A stretch of 17,621 bases of DNA from JAAZMX01 sp035388025 (GCA_035388025.1 DAOOPA010000017.1:1-17621), one strand, 5' to 3'. Shown: positions 1-6,981, counted from the first letter of the stretch. Translations and numbers: made by a program. The notes: generated by a model from the letters alone, not told the origin.

Positions 1-2
1 AC

Positions 3-383
3 CTGTTCTTCGGCCGACCGATTGAGGAGGTTAATTGGGTCTATCCATTTGTCGATAAAATCCCGGGATTAAAACAATGGCTGGAGGTTAAATCATTTCC
101 GAAAGCTGGGGGCGGGCAGACATTCAGAGCTGATCCTTATAAGATGCATTTTCTCAATACCATGATCGGCAGATTATATGTGACGGCCGGGAAAACAACT
201 GATAACAGAATGACAGCAATCACCAAGGCCCTGTATGGATTAATGGGAGTAAAAATAAGGGAGGTCGATATTGAAAAAGAAAAATTCTGGAGGGATCGTG
301 AATTTAGAGACAAGCTGGAACGACTGCTTGAAAGCGAAGGTCTGCTTAAAACCTATTCGCGTCCTTATGTGCCTAAACAATAA
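3..383 (+). CDS. Unidentified protein, C-terminal part only (probable phage gene)
   Basis: The reading frame is already open at the left edge and ends with TAA at 381-383, so only the last 126 residues are visible and the true start lies outside the window. The ATG at 144 is internal, because clear coding sequence (many charged and aromatic residues, no stop) precedes it. The tail is rich in Lys, Glu and Arg and probably helical (FWRDREFRDKLERLL near the end). I do not recognise a domain. It stands 3 bases ahead of a lysis-like cassette on the same strand, so a phage late-gene product (structural or large multi-domain protein) is the best contextual guess. This is inference only. Confidence 0.6.
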   Translation: MFFGRPIEEVNWVYPFVDKIPGLKQWLEVKSFPKAGGGQTFRADPYKMHFLNTMIGRLYVTAGKTTDNRMTAITKALYGLMGVKIREVDIEKEKFWRDREFRDKLERLLESEGLLKTYSRPYVPKQ

Positions 384-386
384 AGT

Positions 387-599
387 ATGAACGAGGAAAC
401 ATATCAAAATAAAATGCAGGATAAGAGACTTGATAATATCGACAAACATATTGAGATTATCAATTCTGAAATGGGGTCGGTCAAAAACGACGTGGCTTGG
501 CTAAAAAGATTTTTTTGGCTGGTTGCCTCGGCGTCAATTGGCGGGTTAATAACCGCCTTAATAAATTTATTAGTAACACTAAGCAAATATGGGTCTTAA
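387..599 (+). CDS. XhlA-like coiled-coil membrane protein of a phage lysis cassette
   Basis: This 70-residue protein has an N-terminal charged helix (about 1-38, heptad-like spacing of Ile, Leu and Met), the motif VAWLKRFFW, and then one hydrophobic segment at about 42-65. This architecture, a short coiled coil followed by one C-terminal membrane segment, is that of hemolysin XhlA and related phage proteins, which sit at the membrane and help endolysin and holin lyse the cell. The gene starts 3 bases after the upstream stop and overlaps the amidase start by 11 bases, which suggests translational coupling. No Shine-Dalgarno sequence is visible. The family assignment comes from architecture and context, since small proteins of this kind carry little sequence signal. 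Confidence 0.6.
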   Translation: MNEETYQNKMQDKRLDNIDKHIEIINSEMGSVKNDVAWLKRFFWLVASASIGGLITALINLLVTLSKYGS

Positions 600-1098
600 A
601 CCAGAAAACATTCAATATCTGATAGTCCACCACACCGCCACCGCCAGAGACACAACAACTTTTGAAGCCGTCAAAAGATACCATGTCTCAAAGGGTTGGG
701 GCGACATCGGCTACCATTATTTTATAACCGCCGATGGCAAGGTCTGGCCGGGACGATCAGAGGACACAGTGGGAGCTCACGCCAGTGCCTCAAGCATGAA
801 TTATAAATCACTGGGCATTTGTTTGACCGGGAATTTTATGAACGAATTCCCGACCTACGAGCAACTGCAATCCTTGCATGATTTATTATTGAAGCTAATG
901 GAAAAATACAACATCAACATCAATAATGTGCTTGGCCACCGTGAAGTCCCGAAAGCGGCCACTGCCTGCCCGGGAGATCACTTAATGGAGTGGATCTCCA
1001 AGTTCAGACAGGAAAAAAGTGAGGTCAAAAAATCGCCTGACGTTGCCAAGGCGATTGAACATATTGAGCAAGCATTAAACATTCTAAAAGGTCTATGA
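589..1098 (+). CDS. N-acetylmuramoyl-L-alanine amidase (PGRP/Amidase_2 endolysin)
   Basis: This 169-residue zinc amidase is predicted to cut the bond between N-acetylmuramic acid and L-Ala in peptidoglycan. The Amidase_2/PGRP fold spans about residues 8-145. IVHHTAT carries the first zinc ligand (His14, aligned to His17 of T7 lysozyme), followed by GYHYFI, the core segment SLGICLTGNF, LGHREV (His117) and ACPGDH (Cys127). No signal peptide is present, which fits an endolysin released through a holin. The C-terminal 25 residues form a Lys/Glu-rich helix. The start codon lies within the end of the upstream gene, and the stop overlaps the next start as ATGA at 1095-1098. Flanking XhlA-like and holin-like genes support a phage lysis role over cell-wall turnover. 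Confidence 0.88.
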   Translation: MGLKPENIQYLIVHHTATARDTTTFEAVKRYHVSKGWGDIGYHYFITADGKVWPGRSEDTVGAHASASSMNYKSLGICLTGNFMNEFPTYEQLQSLHDLLLKLMEKYNININNVLGHREVPKAATACPGDHLMEWISKFRQEKSEVKKSPDVAKAIEHIEQALNILKGL

Positions 1099-1298
1099 GA
1101 CAACCAACCCAAGAAGCCATTAAGCACCTGATAATCGTCTTTTTTTACTCTGGAATTTCTTCGATACTGCCGATTGTAATCGCATGGGTAGAAAAAGACC
1201 CTCGTTGGGCGTTATTAATACCAGTAATAAACTCAATTTGGTATGCAGTCAGTCGATATCTTAAAGAGAAAAACCTGATCGAAAAAGACCAATATTGA
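1095..1298 (+). CDS. Small two-helix membrane protein, holin-like
   Basis: This 67-residue protein has two predicted membrane segments (about residues 11-30 and 38-53) joined by a short charged turn (EKDPRW), with a basic, charged C-terminal tail (RYLKEKNLIEKD). It overlaps the amidase stop in an ATGA junction, so it should be translated with it. A small membrane protein coupled to an endolysin is the usual layout for a holin, the pore former that lets endolysin reach the wall. The sequence itself is not diagnostic, and an inner-membrane accessory lysis protein is equally possible. AAAGG just upstream (about 1086-1090) is one of the few weak ribosome-binding-like sequences in the window. Confidence 0.55.
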   Translation: MRQPTQEAIKHLIIVFFYSGISSILPIVIAWVEKDPRWALLIPVINSIWYAVSRYLKEKNLIEKDQY

Positions 1299-1372
1299 GC
1301 GATTTATTTCAAGCCAAAATTTAATAAGGTTTTACAGCGAAAGCCGGGACCTCAAACCAGGCTGGATTTTCC

Positions 1373-1401
1373 TTGAATAATTGGCGAAATTGTCGTATAA
1401 T
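1373..1401 (+). promoter_or_regulatory. Sigma70-type promoter upstream of the proteasome-like gene
   Basis: TTGAAT (1373-1378) and a perfect TATAAT (1396-1401) are separated by exactly 17 bases. Transcription would begin near 1408, giving a leader of about 120 bases before the ATG at 1528. The site lies between the holin-like gene and the AT-rich gene. It could drive either that gene or a short RNA. Confidence 0.6.
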
Positions 1402-1409
1402 AGGTTTAA

Positions 1410-1448
1410 GTGTCGAGAGCGTAAGTTCGAAATTGCGGACATCGACAC
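1410..1448 (+). other. Two-tier stem-loop in the leader of the AT-rich gene
   Basis: GTGTCGA (1410-1416) pairs with TCGACAC (1442-1448). Inside it CGTAA (1420-1424) pairs with TTGCG (1433-1437) around a GTTCGAAA loop. The stem starts right at the predicted transcription start. A T6 run follows about 11 bases after the stem, too far for a classical intrinsic terminator. The nearby octamers GCCATGAC and GGCATGAC differ by one base. Confidence 0.45.
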
Positions 1449-1527
1449 CGCCATGACAATTTTTTATCGGCATGACCCATTCATCTGTTTTACTAGATTA
1501 CTCATTTTAAACTGTTAAATTATAAAG

Positions 1528-2166
1528 ATGACTTTAATTCTTACTGCATTATGTAAAAACGGAATTTGCGTATGTGCTGATACTAGATACCAATTAAAGG
1601 AAAGTAATGGGTCGATAAAAAATGTAGATGGTAATGATAAAATATATAAATTTAACAGCAACGATATTCCGTTAATAATTTTTAATCACGGAATCAATAA
1701 TATTAACGGAAAAGATTGGAAAATCTTCTGCTCTAATTACGAAAAGTCATTTCAATTGGGGAATAAAAAACTAAAACAAATCGCCGAAGAATTTAAGTCA
1801 TTTGTCGAGCAGGATATAAAGAAAGAACTTCAAAAAAATAAAATAGCGAATACAGTAGGATTTGTATTTTGTGGTAAAACTATTTATGATGATGATTTCG
1901 ACGCCTATGAATTATGGTGGGGCCCCGAGTATCAATTTATCTCTCTAGAAGGTGAGGCTATAATCAAATCTGGTGATGGTAAAGAATGTCTGGCTAAATA
2001 TTTAGAAGACAACAGTGCTCTCAAAAAGAAAGACTTCTGGATTTTTAAAAGCATATATGAGGTTAAGCAAGAATTAGAGAAGTTATTTAGTGTTGCCGTG
2101 CGAGAGAAAAAAAGATTAAACCGTGAAAATTTTTCTGATGATTATAAAATGGAATGTATTAGTTGA
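1528..2166 (+). CDS. Stand-alone proteasome/HslV-like Ntn-hydrolase (predicted)
   Basis: This 212-residue protein has an N-terminus (MTLILTALCKNGICVCADTR) that aligns with mature proteasome beta and HslV. Once Met is removed, Thr2 becomes the N-terminal Thr1 nucleophile. Asp18 takes the place of Asp17. Lys38 in DKIYKF takes the place of Lys33, just before the hydrophobic strand. SGDG at 148-151, followed by a Leu/Ala helix, matches the family SGxG segment. There is no signal peptide and no membrane segment. Family members cleave peptides or side-chain amides, and this substrate is unknown. No ATPase partner is adjacent. The gene is far more AT-rich than its neighbours (13 G/C of 60 in bases 1621-1680) and ends in TGA, which suggests transfer. 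No Shine-Dalgarno sequence is present. The fold call is moderately confident; activity is inferred. Confidence 0.65.
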   Translation: MTLILTALCKNGICVCADTRYQLKESNGSIKNVDGNDKIYKFNSNDIPLIIFNHGINNINGKDWKIFCSNYEKSFQLGNKKLKQIAEEFKSFVEQDIKKELQKNKIANTVGFVFCGKTIYDDDFDAYELWWGPEYQFISLEGEAIIKSGDGKECLAKYLEDNSALKKKDFWIFKSIYEVKQELEKLFSVAVREKKRLNRENFSDDYKMECIS

Positions 2167-2284
2167 CCCACATACATTAGTTAGCTTTTTTCCAAAAACC
2201 ACCAAAATACCTTCAAATAATTTATACTTAACCCGAATGCACCGCCAAGTTTTATATTCAGCAAAATAGAAAGATGTTGCCTCC

Positions 2285-2382
2285 GCGCGACCGCGAGGCG
2301 GGGTCGCGCAAATTTTCAGCAGAAAATTATGCGTGGCCGAATCCCTCCCTCTCCGAATCTGCCCTCTTCGTCTCTAAAGAGG
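2285..2382. repeat. Cluster of three hairpins in the 2167-2425 spacer
   Basis: GCGCGACC (2285-2292) pairs perfectly with GGTCGCGC (2302-2309). AATTTTC (2311-2317) pairs with GAAAATT (2322-2328) around AGCA. CCTCTT (2363-2368) pairs with AAGAGG (2377-2382). None is followed by a T-run, so they are not convincing intrinsic terminators. Otherwise I see no gene in 2167-2425. Confidence 0.5.
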
Positions 2383-2425
2383 AGGATCTCCCCTTGGGAA
2401 ACAACAATGAATACCTATTGCCTTT

Positions 2426-2500
2426 GCCCTCGTCGTTCAATGGATAGGACGCAAGATTGCGGATCTTGTAATTGAGGTTCGACTCCTCACGGGGGCACCA
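2426..2500 (+). tRNA. tRNA-Arg (anticodon GCG), CCA encoded
   Basis: A complete 75-base cloverleaf is visible. The acceptor GCCCTCG pairs with CGGGGGC (one G-T pair). The D-arm GTTC/GGAC has the loop AATGGATA, whose A20-type GGATA is typical of bacterial tRNA-Arg. The anticodon stem CAAGA/TCTTG has the loop TTGCGGA, the T-arm is TGAGG/CCTCA with TTCGACT, the discriminator is A, and CCA is encoded. The anticodon is GCG at 2459-2461. The loop is the usual TTACGGA of tRNA-Arg(ACG) with G instead of A at the wobble position. It lies 20 bases upstream of the HD-domain gene. Confidence 0.95.
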
Positions 2501-2520
2501 GTAAAAATTTTAATTTTAAA

Positions 2521-3199
2521 ATGAATAACGGAAGCCTAAATATTGAGCAGAAGAAAAGGATTATAAAAGAAGTGTCAGAAATAGTGAAAGCGCGCCAAAT
2601 GGGCGAGGGGTCTGGTCATGATTGGTGGCATACTTATCGCGTGTGGCAGATAGCCAAGAAGATAAACAGCACAGAAAAGACTGATTTTTTGTGGTTGAAT
2701 TGGGAGCGCTACTACATGATATTGCTGACTGGAAATTCCATAAAAATGACATCAGCGCCGGTGCAAAAATTGCCAAACAAATTTTGGACAAGAAACAGGT
2801 GCCCAAAGAAAGCATAGAACAAATTGGCGATATTATAACTACGGCATCATTCAAGGGCGCTGGAGTAAAAACGCCAATGAAAACACAGAAGGCAAGATCG
2901 TGCAAGACGCTGACCGTTTAGATGCCATGGGGGCGATAGGAATAGCCAGAGTGTTTGCTTATAGCGGACACGCCAATAGGCCAATATATGAACCGGGAGA
3001 AAAAGCCGTGAGACACAAAACATTTGAACACTATCAAAAGAAACAATCAAGCAACAGCATCAATCATTTTTACGAAAAATTATTGTTATTAAAAGATAGA
3101 ATGAACACCAAGACAGGGAAGATGATGGCGGCCCAGAGACATAAATTTATGGAAACGTACTTGAAAAGATTTTACCAAGAGTGGAATGGTAAAATATAA
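2521..3199 (+). pseudogene. HD-domain phosphohydrolase (YedJ-like), split by two -1 frameshifts
   Basis: Three consecutive reading frames together encode one HD-superfamily metal-dependent phosphohydrolase of about 225 residues. Frame 1 from ATG 2521 gives GSGHDWWHTYRVW. The second frame gives VVELGALLHDIADW, with the HD dyad. The third gives EGKIVQDADRLDAMGAIGIAR, the hallmark C-terminal motif. All metal-binding segments are intact. Frame 1 passes to frame 3 at the T6 run 2685-2690, and frame 3 passes to frame 2 at the A4 run 2880-2883. Each is a one-base loss in a homopolymer. Fresh decay or assembly/sequencing error explains this best. The first site also reads T TTT TTG in frame, a -1 slippery heptamer, but the second is not slippery. 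The natural substrate of YedJ-like enzymes is not settled. Confidence 0.85.
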
Positions 3200-3210
3200 C
3201 TGCCAACAAT

Positions 3211-3237
3211 CAGCTCTAAAAGGGCTGGTTTTGTTTT
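3211..3237 (+). terminator. Intrinsic terminator after the HD-domain gene
   Basis: CAGCTC (3211-3216) pairs with GGGCTG (3222-3227, one G-T pair) around a TAAAA loop. It is followed directly by GTTTTGTTTT. It begins 12 bases after the HD gene stop and ends the upstream transcription unit. Confidence 0.75.
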
Positions 3238-3263
3238 GCGCGAAAAGTATTTGATGATATAAT
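3236..3263 (+). promoter_or_regulatory. Promoter giving a leaderless murein hydrolase mRNA
   Basis: A perfect TATAAT lies at 3258-3263, with a weak -35 (TTGCGC, 3236-3241) 16 bases upstream. The ATG begins at 3270, six bases after the -10 box, exactly where transcription should start. The messenger would have essentially no 5' leader. Confidence 0.6.
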
Positions 3264-3269
3264 TGGAAT

Positions 3270-4607
3270 ATGAAGACAAAAATCATTGCCATCTTTTTTG
3301 TAATATTAGCGGCGGCTCCCCTGTTTTTGGGTTGGCCAATATTGGCAGAGGAAAACAATGAATTACAAACAGCCCAGGCGGAGAAAAGCCAACTGGAATC
3401 AGAGTTGGCTGATATAGAATCACAAATCGCCGATTACCAAAATCAGCTCAAAACAATAAAAGGCGAAAAAAATACTTTACAAAACAAAATTAAACAATTG
3501 CAAACCCAACAATCAGCAATCAATTTGCAAGTCAAGGCCACTAATTTAAAAATTGACCAGATTGAAAAGGATTTAGACGAGACAGAGGGTCAAATCAACG
3601 AAAAAACAGAGCGAACTGAACGGCTGGAAAATCAGATAGCGGAAATCCTTCGGGCGATCAATAGAAGCGACCACTATTCATTCATCTATTTACTGGCGGC
3701 CAGCGAAAACTTATCTCAAGCTTTTGATGAGATAGAACAATACGTCCAGCTGTCAAGCGGTCTAAAAGAGTTGCTCACAGAAACAAAAGAGATAAAAAAA
3801 CAATTAGCAGTGGAGGCCGAAATATTGTCCGAGAAGCAAGCAGAAGCTGAAGATCTATTATCTATCAAGGTGTTGCAGAAACAACAGCTAACCAGCTTGG
3901 TTGGGGAACAAAATACATTACTCAAAGAAACAAAGGGTAAGGAAACTAACTATCAAAATATTTTGAGCGACGCACAAAAAAAAGCGGCGGAAATCCGCAA
4001 TCGGTTATATCAGCTTTTAGGCGTGAGTCAAAATATCACTTTTGGCCAAGCGGTAGAGATTGCCACCTGGGCCTCGGGGCAAACCGGAGTCCGAGCGGCT
4101 TTTCTTCTGGCGGTTTTGACGCAGGAATCAAACTTGGGCAAAAATGTCGGCACTTGCAATCGGTTGGGAGATCCGCCGGAAAAGAGCTGGCGAGTAGTAA
4201 TGAAACCGACACGCGATCAAGAACCATTCAAGGCTATAACCAGCGAACTAGGACTAGATATTGACACGACACCAGTGTCTTGCCCGATGAAAGACAGCAA
4301 AGGCAACCAGATCGGTTGGGGCGGAGCGATGGGCCCGGCGCAATTTATCCCGTCTACTTGGATGGGTTATAAAAGCAAAGTAGAAGCGATCACGGGAAAA
4401 ACAGCTAATCCGTGGGATATCCGAGACGCGTTTATCGCCTCGGCCATCAAACTCAAAGCTGACGGCGCTGGCACCAAAAGCGGCGAATGGACCGCGGCCA
4501 TGAAATATTTTTCCGGCGGAACTAATACAAAATATCGTTTTTATGGGGATAATGTGGTAGCCAAAGCTGACGAATACCAAGAGGATATTGACGCGCTGAA
4601 CAAATAA
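3270..4607 (+). CDS. Secreted coiled-coil lytic murein transglycosylase (CwlO-like N-terminus, MltB/SLT-like C-terminus)
   Basis: This 445-residue cell-wall hydrolase has a signal peptide at about residues 1-26 (KTK, a hydrophobic core, then ILAEEN). A long Gln/Lys/Glu coiled coil at about 30-250 resembles CwlO/EnvC regulators. A lytic transglycosylase domain occupies about 252-445, with catalytic Glu286 in TQESNLG and the family motif GAMGPAQFIPSTW at 352-364. Between these an insertion of about 50 residues contains two Cys that could form a disulfide outside the cell. The enzyme would cleave the MurNAc-GlcNAc bond, probably during growth or division, with the coiled coil locating or restraining it. 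It forms its own transcription unit between the upstream terminator and recG. Confidence 0.88.
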   Translation: MKTKIIAIFFVILAAAPLFLGWPILAEENNELQTAQAEKSQLESELADIESQIADYQNQLKTIKGEKNTLQNKIKQLQTQQSAINLQVKATNLKIDQIEKDLDETEGQINEKTERTERLENQIAEILRAINRSDHYSFIYLLAASENLSQAFDEIEQYVQLSSGLKELLTETKEIKKQLAVEAEILSEKQAEAEDLLSIKVLQKQQLTSLVGEQNTLLKETKGKETNYQNILSDAQKKAAEIRNRLYQLLGVSQNITFGQAVEIATWASGQTGVRAAFLLAVLTQESNLGKNVGTCNRLGDPPEKSWRVVMKPTRDQEPFKAITSELGLDIDTTPVSCPMKDSKGNQIGWGGAMGPAQFIPSTWMGYKSKVEAITGKTANPWDIRDAFIASAIKLKADGAGTKSGEWTAAMKYFSGGTNTKYRFYGDNVVAKADEYQEDIDALNK

Positions 4608-4671
4608 GGCAAAAGTCAAAAGATAAAACTCAAAAGTTTGGTATCTCCCAGGGAGAGATAGATTTATATAA

Positions 4672-4722
4672 TTTTGAATTTTGAACTGCCATTTTGATTT
4701 TTGATTTTTTAATTTTGAATTT
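4672..4722 (+). repeat. Degenerate ATTTTGA heptad repeat before recG
   Basis: This stretch is built from variants of the 7-base unit ATTTTGA (ATTTTGA ATTTTGA, a short break, ATTTTGA TTTTTGA TTTTTTA ATTTTGA). It fills the recG upstream spacer. A TATAAT lies at 4667-4672 without a good -35, so a recG promoter here is only a possibility. Confidence 0.6.
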
Positions 4723-4727
4723 ACCAC

Positions 4728-6806
4728 ATGATTGTCTCGCTCGAACACAAAATAGAAAATATCACGGCAGTGGGCAAAAGAATCGCCCCAGCTCTAAAAA
4801 AGCTGGGCGTTTTGACAGCGGAAGATCTGCTCAATTATTTTCCGTTTCGCTATGAAGATTGGAGCCGGGTCAAAAAAATTGAAGAGTTGGAGGGCGGGAC
4901 AACGGCGACGATCAATGGCCAGATTGAAATTATTCAAAATAAACGCTCACAGTGGAAGAAGAGATTGGTGACGGAAGCGATTGTGAGCGATGAAACGGAG
5001 AGTGTCAAAGCGGTCTGGTTTCACCAGCCGTATTTGACAAAAAATTTGCGCCCGGGCGATCATATTTTTTTGTCGGGCAAAGTAGAAGATAAAAACGGTG
5101 AGTTACAATTTGTCCATCCGAATTATGAAAAAGTGAGCCTCTATAAACAAGAAATGACGCACACGGCGAGAATTGTGCCGATTTATTCTCTGACCAAAAG
5201 CCTGACCGAAAAACAATTGCGCTATGTGATGAGTCAGGTCATCGGACTCTCAAATTATCTCAAAGATTGGTTGCCGACGGAGATAATCAAAAAAAATAAT
5301 CTCTTGCCATTGAACCAGGCAGTCAGACAGATACACTTTCCGGATAACCAACAAAATCTGAACCGCGCTTTGGAGCGGATAAAATTTGACGAATTGTTCA
5401 TGGTGCAGTTGCGGGCTGGTTTGGCCAAGCGCGCTTTGCAACAAGCATTGGCGCAAAAAATAGAATTCAAAGAAAAAGAAACCAAAAAATTTGTGGCCAG
5501 TCTCCCCTACTCTTTGACCAAGGCACAAAAAATCACCGGCTGGGAAATACTCAAAGATCTGGAGAAAAATAAACCGATGAACCGACTTTTGGAAGGCGAT
5601 GTGGGCTCGGGCAAAACGATCGTGGCATGTCTGGCTATTTTGAATACCGCCCTAAATGCTTATCAAACCGGCTATATGGCGCCGACGGAAATTTTGGCCA
5701 GACAGCATTATGAAAATATTACTAAGCTATTCCGAGATTGGCCGATCAAAATCGCGCTTTTGACCAGCGCGGACAAGCGAGCGAATATTGAGATAAAAGA
5801 TGACAAAGAAATTTATAAGCTGATCGCTAGTGGCAAATTGGACCTGGTGATTGGCACTCATGCCTTGATCCAAAGTAAAGTTAATTTTAATAAATTAGCA
5901 CTGGTAATAATTGACGAGCAACATCGTTTTGGCGTGGGTCAGAGAAAAGCGCTCAAACAAAAAAATAATGACGGCACTATCCCCCACTTCTTGTCCATGA
6001 CCGCCACGCCCATCCCGCGATCACTGGCCTTAACGGCTTATGGCGATTTGGATTTATCAGTGATCAACGAAATGCCAGCGGGCAGAAAAGAAATTAAAAC
6101 GGAAATCGTGCCGCCAGAGAAACGGCCGGAAAAATATCAATTTGTGCTGGAACAAATCAAGATCGGAAGACAGGCTTTTGTAATTTGTCCTTTGATTGAC
6201 CCATCGGATAAACTCGGTGTCAAAGCAGTCAAAGACGAATATGAAAAATTGGACAAAAAAATATTTCCGGATCTAGCAATCGGGCTGATGCACGGCAAAT
6301 TGAAACCCCAAGAAAAAGAAAAGGTAATGCGTGATTTTCTGGAACAAAAAACAAAAATTCTGGTGTCCACACCGGTGATTGAAGTCGGGATTGACGTGCC
6401 GAACTCGACGATGATTTTGATTGAGTCAGCCGAGAGATTTGGCCTAGCGCAATTGCATCAATTCCGTGGCCGAGTGGGCCGCAGTAGCGAGCAGTCATAT
6501 TGCTTTCTCTTTACCGAATCAAACAATGTGGAAGCGATCCGGCGGCTGCAAACTCTGGCACAGTGCAAGAATGGTTTTGAATTGGCGGAACGCGATCTGG
6601 AGTTTCGCGGTCCGGGCGAGGTGTATGGCATCCGGCAGTCGGGTTATAACGACCAGCTGAAAGTGGCCAAACTGACCGATTATATTATCATCAAAAAGAG
6701 CAAGACCGCGGTGGAAGAAATACTGAATCAAGATGAGAAGCTGAATCAATATCCGCTTATCAGAGAGAGGCTCAAAAAGTTTGAGTTGGAGATACACTGG
6801 GAATAG
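4728..6806 (+). CDS. recG: ATP-dependent DNA helicase RecG
   Basis: This 692-residue protein is full length for RecG, the branched-DNA translocase that remodels stalled replication forks and Holliday junctions. The N-terminal wedge (OB-fold) region, about 1-230, begins with a helix-hairpin-helix-like stretch (VGKRIAPALKKLGV). The helicase core carries Walker A GDVGSGKT (290-297), Walker B DEQH (396-399) followed by RFG as in RecG, motif III SMTATP (423-428), and motif VI QFRGRVGR (578-585). The C-terminal region GFELAERDLEFRGPGEVYG contains the RecG translocation motif. All key residues are present. There is no Shine-Dalgarno sequence before the ATG. It appears to be transcribed alone, and the next gene is separated by repeats. 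Confidence 0.97.
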   Translation: MIVSLEHKIENITAVGKRIAPALKKLGVLTAEDLLNYFPFRYEDWSRVKKIEELEGGTTATINGQIEIIQNKRSQWKKRLVTEAIVSDETESVKAVWFHQPYLTKNLRPGDHIFLSGKVEDKNGELQFVHPNYEKVSLYKQEMTHTARIVPIYSLTKSLTEKQLRYVMSQVIGLSNYLKDWLPTEIIKKNNLLPLNQAVRQIHFPDNQQNLNRALERIKFDELFMVQLRAGLAKRALQQALAQKIEFKEKETKKFVASLPYSLTKAQKITGWEILKDLEKNKPMNRLLEGDVGSGKTIVACLAILNTALNAYQTGYMAPTEILARQHYENITKLFRDWPIKIALLTSADKRANIEIKDDKEIYKLIASGKLDLVIGTHALIQSKVNFNKLALVIIDEQHRFGVGQRKALKQKNNDGTIPHFLSMTATPIPRSLALTAYGDLDLSVINEMPAGRKEIKTEIVPPEKRPEKYQFVLEQIKIGRQAFVICPLIDPSDKLGVKAVKDEYEKLDKKIFPDLAIGLMHGKLKPQEKEKVMRDFLEQKTKILVSTPVIEVGIDVPNSTMILIESAERFGLAQLHQFRGRVGRSSEQSYCFLFTESNNVEAIRRLQTLAQCKNGFELAERDLEFRGPGEVYGIRQSGYNDQLKVAKLTDYIIIKKSKTAVEEILNQDEKLNQYPLIRERLKKFELEIHWE

Positions 6807-6811
6807 CTTCG

Positions 6812-6870
6812 CAATTTTCAATTTACAATTTTCAATTTTCAAATAATTTCTCAATTTCTCAATTTTCAAA
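6812..6870 (+). repeat. Degenerate CAATTTT heptad repeat after recG
   Basis: Variants of the 7-base unit CAATTTT are tandemly arranged, with breaks, starting 6 bases after the recG stop. The same unit recurs on this strand at 16808-16882 between fusA and rpsG. Confidence 0.65.
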
Positions 6871-6887
6871 CCAGAAACACCATTCAC

Positions 6888-6940
6888 TGTCATCCTCGGG
6901 CGACCCCGCACTGAGTTTTGCGGGGGAGACCCGGGGACCC
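6888..6940 (+). repeat. TGTCAT-type hairpin repeat, copy 1
   Basis: This element begins TGTCATCC and folds into a two-part stem. CCTCGGG (6894-6900) pairs with CCCGGGG (6930-6936), and inside it CCCCGC (6904-6909) pairs with GCGGGG (6920-6925). It is GC-rich in an otherwise AT-rich spacer. It faces copy 2 at 6982-7015. Confidence 0.6.
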
Positions 6941-6981
6941 ATACCTTATTATTCTAATAAATTCTTTTCTTTTTGTTTTTT

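Noticed and set aside
1405..1460. tRNA- or tmRNA-like remnant because of GTTCGAA and a GCCA end
   Set aside because: The T-stem does not pair in the required register and no acceptor or other arms can be built; it is better described as a stem-loop.
2426..2500. tRNA-Arg as attachment site of the left-hand phage genes
   Set aside because: Elements integrate at tRNA 3' ends, which here point right, away from the phage genes; no duplicate of its 3' end was found to the left.
2685..2691. Programmed -1 frameshifting as the main explanation for the HD gene
   Set aside because: The second frame change at 2880-2883 lacks a slippery heptamer, so two homopolymer base losses are the simpler account; the idea is kept only as a testable alternative.
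4640..4660. TATCTC/GAGATA hairpin as terminator of the murein hydrolase
   Set aside because: The stem is only 6 bp and AT-leaning, and the bases after it are not a T-run.
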